This document shows positions 34,611-43,028 of a DNA stretch of 64,000 nucleotides, piece after piece; the stretch's first letter is position 1; each line of letters starts with the position of its first letter. Location of the stretch: NCBI RefSeq assembly GCF_021227995.1, contig NZ_CP089301.1, positions 2,232,001 through 2,296,000 of the forward strand, in the 5' to 3' direction. The position numbers and the translations under genes are program-made. The stretch comes from Novosphingobium kaempferiae (GTDB lineage Bacteria > Pseudomonadota > Alphaproteobacteria > Sphingomonadales > Sphingomonadaceae). The notes under the pieces were generated by a model. The model saw nothing but the letters and a program-made list of their open reading frames with translations, was not told where the DNA came from and did no database searches.

Positions 34611-34676
34611 TCGCCGGATATCCGGCGAATGATATCGACCGGCGATAGGGGATGTTGGGATCCTCTTTCGCCGGTC
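34611..34676. repeat. 18-base perfect palindrome followed by a matching inverted repeat
   Basis: TCGCCGGATATCCGGCGA (34611-34628) starts on the base after the SRPBCC stop. GACCGGCGA (34637-34645) and TCGCCGGTC (34668-34676) then pair across a 22-base loop. All arms share TCGCCGG, so alternative stems are possible. It could terminate the AKR-SRPBCC transcript or bind a protein. Confidence 0.55.
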
Positions 34677-34766
34677 GTCATGTATTGACCATGTAGTCGT
34701 GACGAATATTTGAGTATCCGGACACCTTCGGATTTTCGAGTCTTCACAACGCTTAACCCCAGCTCC

Positions 34767-34794
34767 GGAAACAACCTGATACTCTGCAACAGTT
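34767..34794 (+). promoter_or_regulatory. possible EcfG-type (general stress) promoter
   Basis: GGAAAC at 34767-34772 and GTT at 34792-34794, about 17-20 bases apart, resemble the alphaproteobacterial EcfG consensus (GGAAC, spacer 16-17, CGTT). The -35 has one extra A, so this is weak. The histidine kinase starts 45 bases downstream. Confidence 0.25.
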
Positions 34795-34839
34795 CGACGC
34801 AATCGGCCGGACCTGCTGCCGCTACAGGGAGTATTCCAG

Positions 34840-35496
34840 ATGCATCTCAACCTCACGCAACCTGAGCCCGTTCGCGCACCGATGGCCGCCGTCTTCGCGA
34901 ACCACCTTCTGCTTGCCGAATACATCCATCGCTCGGCGAACGACTTCGCGGTCGTATGCGCCGAAGTCGATGTCGCCGGACAGGAGACGACGCTCGAGCG
35001 CGCCCGCGACCGGCTCGATACCGTCGTGGAGCGCCTGTACTCGCTCGCTGCCATCCAGCGTCTGCTGCAGCCGCCCGAACTGGAGGTCATGGACCTCGGC
35101 AACGAACTGGGCGATCTTTGCCACCACCACGCACAGGCCCGTTTCGCCGAGCAGGGTGTGTTCGTCCAGCTCCGGGCTGCGAACATCGAACTCGATTCCG
35201 AACGGGGATGGGCGCTGCTCATGATCGTGTCGGAACTGCTCACGAACGCCGCGCGCCACGCTTTTGAAAGGCCCGGCGGATTCGTGAAGGTCGATCTCAT
35301 CCGCTGCGGCGAGGAACTCGTCTGCCTCGTCAGCGACGACGGCGTCGGCATGGGCGGCCATCGGCCCGCCGCCAAGCCCCGCATGGGCACAGCCATCGTG
35401 CAGGAACTCGCCCGTAATGCCGGCATCCGGATGAACGCGCATCACTGTTCGATCGGCACGATGTTCGAGATGCGCATGCCACTTCTGCCAAACTGA
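34840..35496 (+). CDS. sensorless histidine kinase, HisKA_2/HWE-like
   Basis: Protein of 218 residues made only of a kinase core. The phosphoacceptor is probably His30 in LLLAEYIHRSANDFAVV. The N-box is SELLTNAARHAFERPGGFVKV (Asn136) and the G1 motif is VSDDGVGMGG (about 166-173), with MGTAIVQELARNAG after it. There is no sensor, HAMP or membrane segment, so it takes its signal from a partner or works as a phosphotransfer protein. HisKA_2 kinases in alphaproteobacteria often feed PhyR and the general stress response; a possible EcfG-like promoter upstream would fit. No response regulator gene is nearby. The start at 34840 is the first ATG in a frame that is open upstream only shortly. Confidence 0.8.
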   Translation: MHLNLTQPEPVRAPMAAVFANHLLLAEYIHRSANDFAVVCAEVDVAGQETTLERARDRLDTVVERLYSLAAIQRLLQPPELEVMDLGNELGDLCHHHAQARFAEQGVFVQLRAANIELDSERGWALLMIVSELLTNAARHAFERPGGFVKVDLIRCGEELVCLVSDDGVGMGGHRPAAKPRMGTAIVQELARNAGIRMNAHHCSIGTMFEMRMPLLPN

Positions 35497-35548
35497 AATC
35501 TTCCCCGCTTCCGCCGCAGCGAGCGACGGAAGCGGAAGGCCGCGTTGC

Positions 35549-36391
35549 CTAGACCGGAATGTCCGGGCCGAAGTCGGGATAGCCGGGATACCAGCCGCCC
35601 TTGGCCCCGAGCGTACGCACGTCGAACTCGTCATCCCCCTCATAGCGCGGCGCATATTTCTTGAACGCCGCTTCGATCTCCGTCCACCGCGCGCTGATCC
35701 GCGCGAAGTTGAAGGCGTGGGAGACGATGTAGAACTCCTCCGCGAGAAGCTGCTCCATGACGAGCGCGGCATAGACGTCGGTATTCATGCCCTCCTGCGT
35801 CTCGCGTGCCAGTTCCGAGAGCACCAGCCCGGGACAGATGAGCGATACGTCGATGTGATCGGGCACTTCCTCCCGCAGGGCCACGGTCATCGCCAGCACC
35901 GAATGCTTGCTGGCGACATAGCCCGCGCCTTCGGGAATGGCGTTGAAGAACGAGTTCTCCGAGCCGACGTTGTAGATCGCGGCTGGGGTGCCCTGGTCGA
36001 TGAAGCGCCGCCCGAAGACCGCAGTACCATTCCAAACGCCATAGAGATTGACCGCGAAGACGCTCTCTACGTCCTCCGCCTTCGCGTCGATCACGCTGGC
36101 GGGAATAGGGCCGACGCCGGCGTTATTGACGATGACGTCTACGGTGCCGAAGGTCTTCCACGCGAAGTCGGCCAGTGCCTCGACCTGTGGGCGCCTGGTC
36201 ACGTCGCACTCGAAGATCTCGACCTTGGTTCCTCCGGACGCGAGCTCGGTCTGCGCCTGCTCCAGCCTCCCCTTGTCGATCCCGGCGATAAGCAGATGCG
36301 CGCCCTTCTGCGCGAACTGCTTCGCCAGCGCGAAGCCGATGCCTGTGGCACCGCCGGTAATCACCACGAACTTGTCCTTGAAGTCCCGCAT
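35549..36391 (-). CDS. short-chain dehydrogenase/reductase
   Basis: NAD(P)-dependent oxidoreductase of 280 residues. The cofactor motif is VVITGGATGIGFALAKQFAQKG (TGxxxGIG), NNAG is in VDVIVNNAGVGPIP, and the active-site YxxxK is YVASKHSVLAMT, with the catalytic serine in YNVGSENSFF. The C-terminus has a long extension after residue 220 (YIVSHAFNFARISARWTEIEAAFKKY). The ATG at 36391 opens the domain; the frame extends to 36490. It is convergent with the histidine kinase gene and divergent from the FecI-like sigma factor. The substrate is unknown. Confidence 0.85.
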   Translation of the reverse strand: MRDFKDKFVVITGGATGIGFALAKQFAQKGAHLLIAGIDKGRLEQAQTELASGGTKVEIFECDVTRRPQVEALADFAWKTFGTVDVIVNNAGVGPIPASVIDAKAEDVESVFAVNLYGVWNGTAVFGRRFIDQGTPAAIYNVGSENSFFNAIPEGAGYVASKHSVLAMTVALREEVPDHIDVSLICPGLVLSELARETQEGMNTDVYAALVMEQLLAEEFYIVSHAFNFARISARWTEIEAAFKKYAPRYEGDDEFDVRTLGAKGGWYPGYPDFGPDIPV

Positions 36392-36764
36392 GATCCTTTC
36401 CTTTCGATGATGGTCCCGGGAGGAGGCGAAAGCCTTGCGCCGGCGGTGCTGTTCGCGGGCGTTCACTTCTGGTTGACCAGCCCGTAACACCGGGCTTCGA
36501 TCGACCGACGAAAGCTAGGCCGCCCCCCCTCGGGCCCGCCCGTAAATCCTTGCAAATCGGCTGCTGCCGGCTGCAAATTTCCGCTCCGGACCTGCCTTCA
36601 CAGCCCCCCAATCCCGCAGAAACTATGGATTCACCTCATTTTACCCTCCGCCGGATGCAGATTCTGCGCCCGCGTGCGTAATCCCCTTCGGTAAGGCCAT
36701 GGCAGCGGCTCCCTGGCTTCAGCAAACGCTGGAATTCGCTCGAAATGTGGATCACGCTGGCCGC
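36392..36764. other. intergenic region between the SDR and the sigma factor
   Basis: 373 bases without a supported gene (307 if the sigma factor starts at the ATG at 36699). Seen in it: two direct TGCAAAT copies 21 bases apart (36551-36557 and 36572-36578) and TTCACCTCATTTTAC at 36630-36644, which differs by one base from 23818-23832 upstream of the secreted cupin gene. It must hold the divergent promoters. Confidence 0.5.
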
Positions 36765-37292
36765 ATGGCCGATCCAGGCGCAGATTCGGGACAGGCGGAT
36801 GCTCTCGAGCATCAGTTCCGTCGTGCCCGCGCTTCGCTGGTCGCCTGGTTTCGCCGCCGTGTCGGCGATCCGTGCGAGGCGGAAGACCTCGCGCAGGAAT
36901 GCTTCGTCCGCATCGCCAACCGCGAGGATCGGGAAGCGGTCGCCCATTTCGAGGGCTACCTCTACCGAACGGCACGGAGCGTGCTTTTCGACCGCCGTCG
37001 CCGACGCAGCGTGCGCCATGTGGATGCTCACGTCAGCCTGCTTCCCGAACACGATGCCCCCGACGACAGCGACGCCCTGCGCACCCTGCTCGCCCGGGAA
37101 AAGCTCGAAAGGGCAACCACCGTGCTGAGCACCATGCCCGAGCGGACCCGCTCCATATTCATCCTCTGCCGCATGGAAGGTATGCGCTACGCCGAGATTG
37201 CGAAGCGCTTCGGCATCTCGGTGAGCGCCGTCCAGAAGCACATGCTCCGCGCCATCGACACGCTGACTCAGGCGCAGGAGGACGATGCATGA
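36765..37292 (+). CDS. ECF sigma factor, FecI type
   Basis: Sigma-70 family protein of 175 residues. Region 2 is DALEHQFRRARASLVAWFRRRVGDPCEAEDLAQECFVRIANRED with the usual YLYRTARSVLFDRRRRR after it; region 4 is TMPERTRSIFILCRMEGMRYAEIAKRFGISVSAVQKHMLRAI. The start is uncertain: ATG at 36765 gives normal length, and ATG at 36699 would add 22 residues. Its last bases overlap the FecR start as ATGA. It should direct polymerase to a transporter operon on a signal relayed by FecR. The TonB receptor at 39212 is near but has no visible N-terminal signalling domain, so the coupling is not proved. Confidence 0.86.
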   Translation: MADPGADSGQADALEHQFRRARASLVAWFRRRVGDPCEAEDLAQECFVRIANREDREAVAHFEGYLYRTARSVLFDRRRRRSVRHVDAHVSLLPEHDAPDDSDALRTLLAREKLERATTVLSTMPERTRSIFILCRMEGMRYAEIAKRFGISVSAVQKHMLRAIDTLTQAQEDDA

Positions 37293-38344
37293 GCGCCGAC
37301 CTTCCCACGCTCGAAGCCCTGGAAAAGCTCGGCCCGACCAAGGCGGCGGCGTTCTGGCTGGAGAGGCTGGACCGCGTCGAAGACGATGAAGACAGCCCCC
37401 TCTTTCACCGATGGCTGACCGCAAGCGAGGAAAACCGCGCGGCCTGGGATGACGCGCTCGATGTCTGGGACAGCTTCGATGAGGCCGATATGGACGGGGA
37501 ACTGGAAGCGATGCGCCGGGAGGCGCTCTCGTTCCGCCCCCGCGGATTATCCGCACCGTGGTTCAGGTACGCCGCCGCATCCTTGGCCGTGATCGCCTCG
37601 ACCGCATTGCTGTGGCACATGGGCACCTTCGACGGTCGCGAGCCGGTGCCCTACGTCGCGCGGGCCGAACGCGCGGACCTCTACAGTTTCGGGCTGCCGG
37701 ACTACACCACGGCTGTCGGACAGCGCAGGACCATCGGCCTCAGCGACGGCAGCCGGGTGACGCTGGATACGGATACCGCCATCGACATCGCCTATCTGCC
37801 GGACAAGCGGCTGATACGCCTTGTGCGAGGACAGGCGTTCTTCGCTGTCAGGCACGACGCCACCCGCCCCTTCCGGGTCGCAGCGGGAGAACGGATCGTT
37901 TCCGTGCTCGGCACCAGCTTCAATGTGCGCGTGTCGCCGGAGGAGACGAGAGTCGTTCTCGTCGAGGGTGCGGTTGCGGTCAGCAAAGGCAGCGACCCCG
38001 CCCAGCCCGATGCCGTGTTCGAGCATCTGTCTCCGGGGCAGGAACTGATCGCGCACCTCGGAGATGATGACCACATTCACAATGCCGATCTTGGTTCCGG
38101 CCTCGGCTGGCGGGAGGGTTTCCTCCAGTTCGACGGCGATCCGCTTGGCAAGGTCGTGGCCGAATTGAACCGCTACACTCCGCAAAAGCTGCTGGTAAGG
38201 GATCCATGGGTGGCCGACCTGCGGATCAGCGGTGCATTTCCGACCGGAGACACGGACCGCTTCATCCAGACGCTGGGCGCCATCTATCCGGTCCGCGTGA
38301 TCCCGGCGGCAGGCGGTGAACTGGAGATCATACGCAAGCGCTGA
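37289..38344 (+). CDS. FecR-family anti-sigma/sigma regulator
   Basis: Membrane-anchored regulator of 351 residues. An N-terminal DUF4880-type region (AFWLERLDRVEDDEDSPLFHRWLTASEENRAAWDDALDVWD) is followed by one transmembrane helix (RYAAASLAVIASTALLWHMG, about 100-118) and a periplasmic FecR domain (GQRRTIGLSDGSRVTLDTDTAIDIAY, then RLIRLVRGQAFFAVRHD and VLGTSFNVRV). The C-terminal part (GFLQFDGDPLGKVVAELNRYTPQKL) is the short secretin/STN-like module found in many FecR proteins. It begins in an ATGA overlap with the sigma gene. It would hold the sigma factor inactive until a receptor signals. Confidence 0.9.
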   Translation: MSADLPTLEALEKLGPTKAAAFWLERLDRVEDDEDSPLFHRWLTASEENRAAWDDALDVWDSFDEADMDGELEAMRREALSFRPRGLSAPWFRYAAASLAVIASTALLWHMGTFDGREPVPYVARAERADLYSFGLPDYTTAVGQRRTIGLSDGSRVTLDTDTAIDIAYLPDKRLIRLVRGQAFFAVRHDATRPFRVAAGERIVSVLGTSFNVRVSPEETRVVLVEGAVAVSKGSDPAQPDAVFEHLSPGQELIAHLGDDDHIHNADLGSGLGWREGFLQFDGDPLGKVVAELNRYTPQKLLVRDPWVADLRISGAFPTGDTDRFIQTLGAIYPVRVIPAAGGELEIIRKR

Positions 38345-38458
38345 TGCCCCGCTGCACCGCATGATTAAGTCCAGCACCTAATTAATTTTCCGAAACACAT
38401 GTAGATTTCCGGAGCGGCCGCGTCTTCCCCTTTGTGCAACGCGCATGGGGAAGAACGC

Positions 38459-39139
38459 ATGGGCAGCTTGAACGATATGAAGGTTGTGCAGGCTCAGCCG
38501 GCAGGCGCCGCCCTGGAACTCTCGACCGGCCTGACTTTCCGTAACATCCGAAGCCCGGCTCAATCCGCGGTTCCAGATCAGAGGACTGCCGCAAACGATG
38601 CCGCTATCGATGCCGGCCTGCCAGCGAACACCCTGACGGGTAATGCCCGATCGAACAGCGGATCCATCCGTCTCGGCGCGCTCGAAGTCCATCCACGCGC
38701 GCGTACCGTCGCCATCGATGGCGGTCGGGTAGATCTGGGCGGCCGGGCATTCGATCTCCTGATGGTGCTGATCGAAGCCGCCGGTCAGATCGTCTCGAAG
38801 GAGGAACTGCTGCGCCGTGTTTGGCCCACCGTGACCATCATCGAAAGCAATCTCAAAGTGCAACTCAGCCTGCTGCGGCGCGCATTGGGGCCGGAACGCT
38901 GGCGCATAAAGACGGTCTCCGGGCGCGGTTACCTGCTCATCACGGATGACGCCGAAGTCGCCGCCCCTGCTACGGGCCAGGTCCGCGCCGCGCCATCTCA
39001 TCCCTTCGTCATCGTTGTTGACGTGGATCCGAATACCCAGAACGTCCTGGTAAGCGCCATCTCCGAAGTAGCCCGGCAGTTCGACGCTCTACTGTCTTCT
39101 CCCGATCTTTCGACGCCGCATCTCGTGTCGCTCGGCTGA
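38459..39139 (+). CDS. winged-helix (OmpR/CadC-type) transcriptional regulator
   Basis: Protein of 226 residues. The first 70 or so residues look disordered. A winged helix follows (about residues 70-165: GSIRLGALEVHPRARTVAIDGG, then AFDLLMVLIEAAGQIVSKEELLRRVWPTVTIIESNLKVQLSLLRRAL and RIKTVSGRGYLLI). A tail of about 55 residues contains HPFVIVVDVDPNTQNVLVSAISEV, perhaps the start of a receiver-like or sensor fold. No receiver, membrane or ATPase domain is present. The ATG at 38459 follows GGGGAAGA. It sits between fecR and a convergent TonB receptor gene, and its winged helix is like that of the STAND protein at 20765. Target genes are unknown. Confidence 0.8.
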   Translation: MGSLNDMKVVQAQPAGAALELSTGLTFRNIRSPAQSAVPDQRTAANDAAIDAGLPANTLTGNARSNSGSIRLGALEVHPRARTVAIDGGRVDLGGRAFDLLMVLIEAAGQIVSKEELLRRVWPTVTIIESNLKVQLSLLRRALGPERWRIKTVSGRGYLLITDDAEVAAPATGQVRAAPSHPFVIVVDVDPNTQNVLVSAISEVARQFDALLSSPDLSTPHLVSLG

Positions 39140-39163
39140 TCATTTTCGTCTCCCGCAGAAGGG

Positions 39164-39192
39164 CGTGCCGCCGCGAGGGGTGCGGCGGCACG
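39164..39192. terminator. hairpin between convergent regulator and receptor genes
   Basis: CGTGCCGCCGC (39164-39174) and GCGGCGGCACG (39182-39192) pair over 11 bases with a 7-base loop; GTCTCC and GGAGAC outside could extend the stem. It separates the winged-helix gene and the TonB receptor gene, which converge here, and may terminate both. Confidence 0.55.
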
Positions 39193-39211
39193 CAGGGAGG
39201 AGACTGCTAAC

Positions 39212-42200
39212 TCAGAACTGCGCGCGCAGGCCGACGCGGTAGACTGGGCCGGAGCTGCTGTAGTTCGTGACGACCGGGGAATCCTGGTAAGCGTAGTTGT
39301 TCGCGGTCTGGTTGGTCAGGTTCAGGCCTTCCAGTGTTACCGTCGCGAAGTCGGTCAGTTTGTAGCTGATCGATGCGTCGATGTTGGTCGTGCCCTTGCT
39401 GAACGCGAAGTCGTTGATGAGCGGGCTGTTGCAGATCGTTCCCGCCACCGACGGATCGGCCGGCGAGTTGGTCAGGCCCGGCGCGCAGTCACCCGCCGAG
39501 AGCGGATAGGTGGTGCTGTACCCCTTGCGCTTCGCCATCGATACGCGGGCACGGAACCGCTCGGTCTCGTAAAAAAGCGTGGCGTTGAGGGCATCCGGCG
39601 AAACGCCGAGGAAGGGCGCCTTGCCCAGCGTCTGCGGCTTGGTCGCGGTTCCGGGGTCGAGGATGTAGGTCAGCTTGCTGTCGATGTGGGTGTAGTTGAT
39701 GATCCCGCCGAAATGGCTGAGGAAGCCGGGCAGGAAGTCGAAGTTCTGCTGGAAGCTGATCTCGAAGCCACGGATGTAGCCGCCCGGCGCATCGCGGAAC
39801 TGGCGCGCCGTGACTTCGTAGTCGTTGTCGATATAGGCGAGCTGATTGGCGTTGGTGAACTGCTGGCGCAGCTCCGCCAGCGCCTGCGCGTCAAGGAACT
39901 GCGACAACGGGCCTGAGAACAGGATCGTCTGCGGGAACGACTTGATCTTCTTATTGAACAGCGCCACCGACAGCAGGCCGCCCTTGGCGAAGTACCATTC
40001 GGCGCTGAAGTCGAGGTTGGTCGAATAGAACGGCTTCAGCCTCGGGTTGCCGACCGTCAGCGTGCCGCCGGTGGTGTCGCCGGTGTTCGGGATCGAGATG
40101 CTGCTGACGGTGGGGGACAGGTTGCCCAGCAGCGGGCGCGCCATCACCTTGGCCGCCGCAAGTCGGATCACCACGTCGTCGATCGGCTCGTAGATCAGGT
40201 TAACCGAAGGCAGCCAGTCGGTGTACTTGTTGGTGCCCGAGATGCTGCGGCCTGCCGTCGTGCGTCCGGTCGAGATCAGGTCCGTCACCGCCACGCGCGT
40301 GCCGACATTGCCCCGGAACGGGCGGTCGAACAGCGTCACATCCCAGTCGCCCTGGAGGTAGAACGCGTATTCCTTCTCGTTCACCCCGAACGTCGCGGTG
40401 TTGTTGCGCGTGTTCCAGATGCGCCAGTCGCCCCACTTGTTGATGCAGTTGCAGGTGAAGTCGAACAGGTCGTTGAACTTCTCGATGTCGGGCACATAGA
40501 ACTGGTTCGCGGTGCCCTCCGGCACGTCGAGGCCCTGCCCGAAGTTCACGACCTTGCCGACTGCGGCGGCGTTGGTCCCAGCCTCCAGCAGCGTCGGGTT
40601 GAGGGTATCTACCGGGCGCTCGTACTGCGTGGTGTAGAAGCCGAACTTGCGCCAGGTGCCGCCGAACGAGATCGCGAACTGCGGATCGAGATCCCAGCGG
40701 AAGTCTGCCTTCGCCGACTTCTGGGAGTTTTCGACGGTGCGCTTGTAGTTGCGGATCGCGGAGAAGCCTTTGACCGTAGTCCAGTTGTTGGGGTCGGACA
40801 AGTCGAAGCCCGCATCGAACACCGGCATTGAGCCACCGTCGCGTTCGTCATACGTGAACGTCTCGGGCGCATTCATGCGGTTGAATTCGACCAGCAGGCC
40901 CTGTGAATCGTTCGTCGACTTCGACTGGCCGTATGTGAAGTTGGCGCGCAGCGTGTCGGTGAACTCGTGGTCGATGTTGGCGGACCACTGGTAGAACTCG
41001 GTGGTGTAGTCCTGCCGGTCAGCGGCGGAGCGCCAGTCCACATTGCGCAACTTGAGGTAGTTGGCGGTGCCGTTCTCGACATTGGCGTCCAGCACGTCGA
41101 CGCCGGGACGACCGATCAGTTCGCCGCGATAGGCGAGGCGGTTGTTCGACGGGATGTACCCGACCGAGTTCGGGTTGTTGTAGTAGTCATACGGGTCGAG
41201 ATTGTACGGATTGACGCTGAAGATGTTGGTGCCGAGTTGCGACGCCACGGTGTTGCCATTGGCGTCAAGCGCGGTGCCGAATGCAGGCGTCGTGCCGTAA
41301 GTGCTCTCGCCGCAATCCTGCCCATAGGTGATGTCGGACGAGGCGCGCGACGTGCAGAGGCCCGGATAGAGGTTGCGCGCTGCGGTGGGCGTCAGGTTGT
41401 TGCCCGCCGTGTTGTAGGCCGCATTGGTGTTGTTACGGTTGAGGCCGACGGTGCCGACCTGATACTTGGTGCTGCTGTTCTTGAACCGCGAGTACAGCCC
41501 GTCCACGTTGAGCCGCGTGCGGTTCGAGATCTGCCACTGATAGGCGGCAGTGATGCCGAGACGCTGGTTCTTCACGTCCTGCTGCTGGATCGAGGGAAGC
41601 GCGGGGATACGCACCGTGGAATCGTCGAAGCGGCCTGGCGTGTTGTAGGGTGCGCCGGGATAGAGCTTGGCGTAAGCGACCGGATCGGACCCGGTCAGCA
41701 CGTCGATCGCCGAGGGATTGGTGACGCCGCTGCCGAGGTTCGTCCCCACCGGCGCGGAGAAGCCGCCGCGCTGCGGGTTCTCGTTCCCCGCGAAGTCGGA
41801 ACCGCGGTAGAGGTAGTCCGAAGAACCGGCGGAGCGCTGGTAGGAATCCAGTTCATTGCGCGTCTTGTTGTAGGCGAACGAGACGAGGAAGCCCATGTCG
41901 CCGTCCATGAACTTCTTGGAGACGAGGCCCGCGATGCGCGGGCTCCAGGCCTTCGAGTTCTTCTGGTAACTGCCCTCGGTTGAGATCGCGAAGCGGTCTT
42001 CCTTGAAGTCGAACGGACGCGCGGTCTGGAGGTCGATGTTGGCGCCGAGCGCGCCTTCGTCCGTCGCCGCCGAGGCGGTCTTCTGGACCTTGAGCGAGTT
42101 GAACAGCTCCGACGCGAAGGTGTTGTAGTCGAACGAGCGGCTGCGGTTCGGGCTGGTGCCGGAATCGTTTGAGCCCGAGGTGGAAAGCGCCATCAGTCCG

Positions 42201-42583
42201 TTGAGGCGGGTGATGTTGAAGTCACCGCCAAGACCGCGCACGGTGATCGTGCGCCCCTCGCCATTGTCACGGTCGATCGAGACGCCGGTCATGCGCTGAA
42301 GCGATTCCGCAAGGTTGGCGTCAGGGAAGTCGGCAATGTCTTCGGCATTGATGGCATCGACGATGACGGTGGCGTTGCGCTTGGTGTTGATCGCGTTCTC
42401 GAGGCTGGCCCTGAAACCGGTGACGATGATCTCCTGAGCGCTGGGCTCACCGGCGGGCGGCACGGCCTCTCCGGCATCCTGCGCCAGCGCTGGCACCGCG
42501 AAAGCCGCCGTGGCGACCGCGATCAATGAAGCTGCGCCGTTCAGCGCAAGGCGCATGTTCGGTGCGGTAAAGGTCTTCGACAT
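39212..42583 (-). CDS. TonB-dependent receptor, large, Xanthomonas/Caulobacter type
   Basis: Outer-membrane transporter of 1123 residues. Signal peptide ALNGAASLIAVATAAFAVPALAQ; TonB box region SAQEIIVTGFRAS; plug with ADFPDANLAESLQRMTGVSIDRDNGEGRTITVRGLG (hallmark of this receptor group); then a long barrel ending in an aromatic residue (YRVGLRAQF). There is no N-terminal STN signalling domain. These receptors import carbohydrates or chelates by energy from TonB. It is divergent from rhamnogalacturonan acetylesterase and close to FecIR, so a pectin oligosaccharide is a reasonable guess. The ATG at 42583 follows GGGAGAGAA. A near-perfect palindrome at 42700-42713 lies 117 bases upstream. Confidence 0.92.
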   Translation of the reverse strand: MSKTFTAPNMRLALNGAASLIAVATAAFAVPALAQDAGEAVPPAGEPSAQEIIVTGFRASLENAINTKRNATVIVDAINAEDIADFPDANLAESLQRMTGVSIDRDNGEGRTITVRGLGGDFNITRLNGLMALSTSGSNDSGTSPNRSRSFDYNTFASELFNSLKVQKTASAATDEGALGANIDLQTARPFDFKEDRFAISTEGSYQKNSKAWSPRIAGLVSKKFMDGDMGFLVSFAYNKTRNELDSYQRSAGSSDYLYRGSDFAGNENPQRGGFSAPVGTNLGSGVTNPSAIDVLTGSDPVAYAKLYPGAPYNTPGRFDDSTVRIPALPSIQQQDVKNQRLGITAAYQWQISNRTRLNVDGLYSRFKNSSTKYQVGTVGLNRNNTNAAYNTAGNNLTPTAARNLYPGLCTSRASSDITYGQDCGESTYGTTPAFGTALDANGNTVASQLGTNIFSVNPYNLDPYDYYNNPNSVGYIPSNNRLAYRGELIGRPGVDVLDANVENGTANYLKLRNVDWRSAADRQDYTTEFYQWSANIDHEFTDTLRANFTYGQSKSTNDSQGLLVEFNRMNAPETFTYDERDGGSMPVFDAGFDLSDPNNWTTVKGFSAIRNYKRTVENSQKSAKADFRWDLDPQFAISFGGTWRKFGFYTTQYERPVDTLNPTLLEAGTNAAAVGKVVNFGQGLDVPEGTANQFYVPDIEKFNDLFDFTCNCINKWGDWRIWNTRNNTATFGVNEKEYAFYLQGDWDVTLFDRPFRGNVGTRVAVTDLISTGRTTAGRSISGTNKYTDWLPSVNLIYEPIDDVVIRLAAAKVMARPLLGNLSPTVSSISIPNTGDTTGGTLTVGNPRLKPFYSTNLDFSAEWYFAKGGLLSVALFNKKIKSFPQTILFSGPLSQFLDAQALAELRQQFTNANQLAYIDNDYEVTARQFRDAPGGYIRGFEISFQQNFDFLPGFLSHFGGIINYTHIDSKLTYILDPGTATKPQTLGKAPFLGVSPDALNATLFYETERFRARVSMAKRKGYSTTYPLSAGDCAPGLTNSPADPSVAGTICNSPLINDFAFSKGTTNIDASISYKLTDFATVTLEGLNLTNQTANNYAYQDSPVVTNYSSSGPVYRVGLRAQF

Positions 42584-42699
42584 CGTTGTTCTCTCCCTGT
42601 TGGCCAACGCCACCCCGCGACGCGCAGCCGTCCTCGATGCGCCACGTATCCGCGCGCAATTGGTCCCCGGCGAAGCCTTAGCCTCGACGAATGAATTTA

Positions 42700-42713
42700 T
42701 GATACCGGTGTCA
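42700..42713. promoter_or_regulatory. palindromic operator TGATACCGGTGTCA upstream of TonB receptor
   Basis: Reads almost the same on both strands (the reverse complement is TGACACCGGTATCA, one mismatch pair). The CCGG-centred TGA-N8-TCA shape is that of LacI-family operators for polysaccharide receptors. It lies 117 bases before the receptor start and differs from the GCGC-centred boxes elsewhere, so a different LacI-type protein is likely. Confidence 0.5.
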
Positions 42714-42953
42714 ATTCGACGTATAAGTTCGGAAAACGCGCTTATCACTCGCACAAAAGCGCGCCCCGAAAATCCGACGATTGACAGAGTTTATTGAATT
42801 TCCGGAGATCCCCATCGCAGATGTCTTCCGGAGTACTTCGCCCACGCGTCAGCCGGGCCGATTGCCTTTGTTCATACCCTACCCCTCCTCAAGCCAGTAT
42901 TTGTCTGGACTATGTCTGACGTACCCCAATCGACAAAACTGGACAAGCGAAAA

Positions 42954-42965
42954 GTTAGCGCTATC
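42954..42965. promoter_or_regulatory. operator-like GTTAGCGCTATC upstream of RG acetylesterase
   Basis: Imperfect copy of the GATAGCGCTATC palindrome (one changed base, A to T in the left arm, which makes it closer to the remembered XylR box). It ends 63 bases before the acetylesterase start, a suitable repressor position. Confidence 0.5.
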
Positions 42966-43028
42966 TTGCGACCGCGAAAAAGGCTGCCAGTCATTCAGGT
43001 AGGACGGCCGGTTCGGGAGGGAAAGTCC

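Larger units (their letters stand above)
42584..43028. other. divergent promoter region between TonB receptor and RG acetylesterase
   Basis: 445 bases without a supported gene. Visible elements: TGATACCGGTGTCA (42700-42713), GTTAGCGCTATC (42954-42965), and direct TTCCGGAG copies at 42800-42807 and 42826-42833. The AT content is higher than in the genes, as expected for two promoters. No small reading frame with a ribosome site stands out. Confidence 0.55.
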
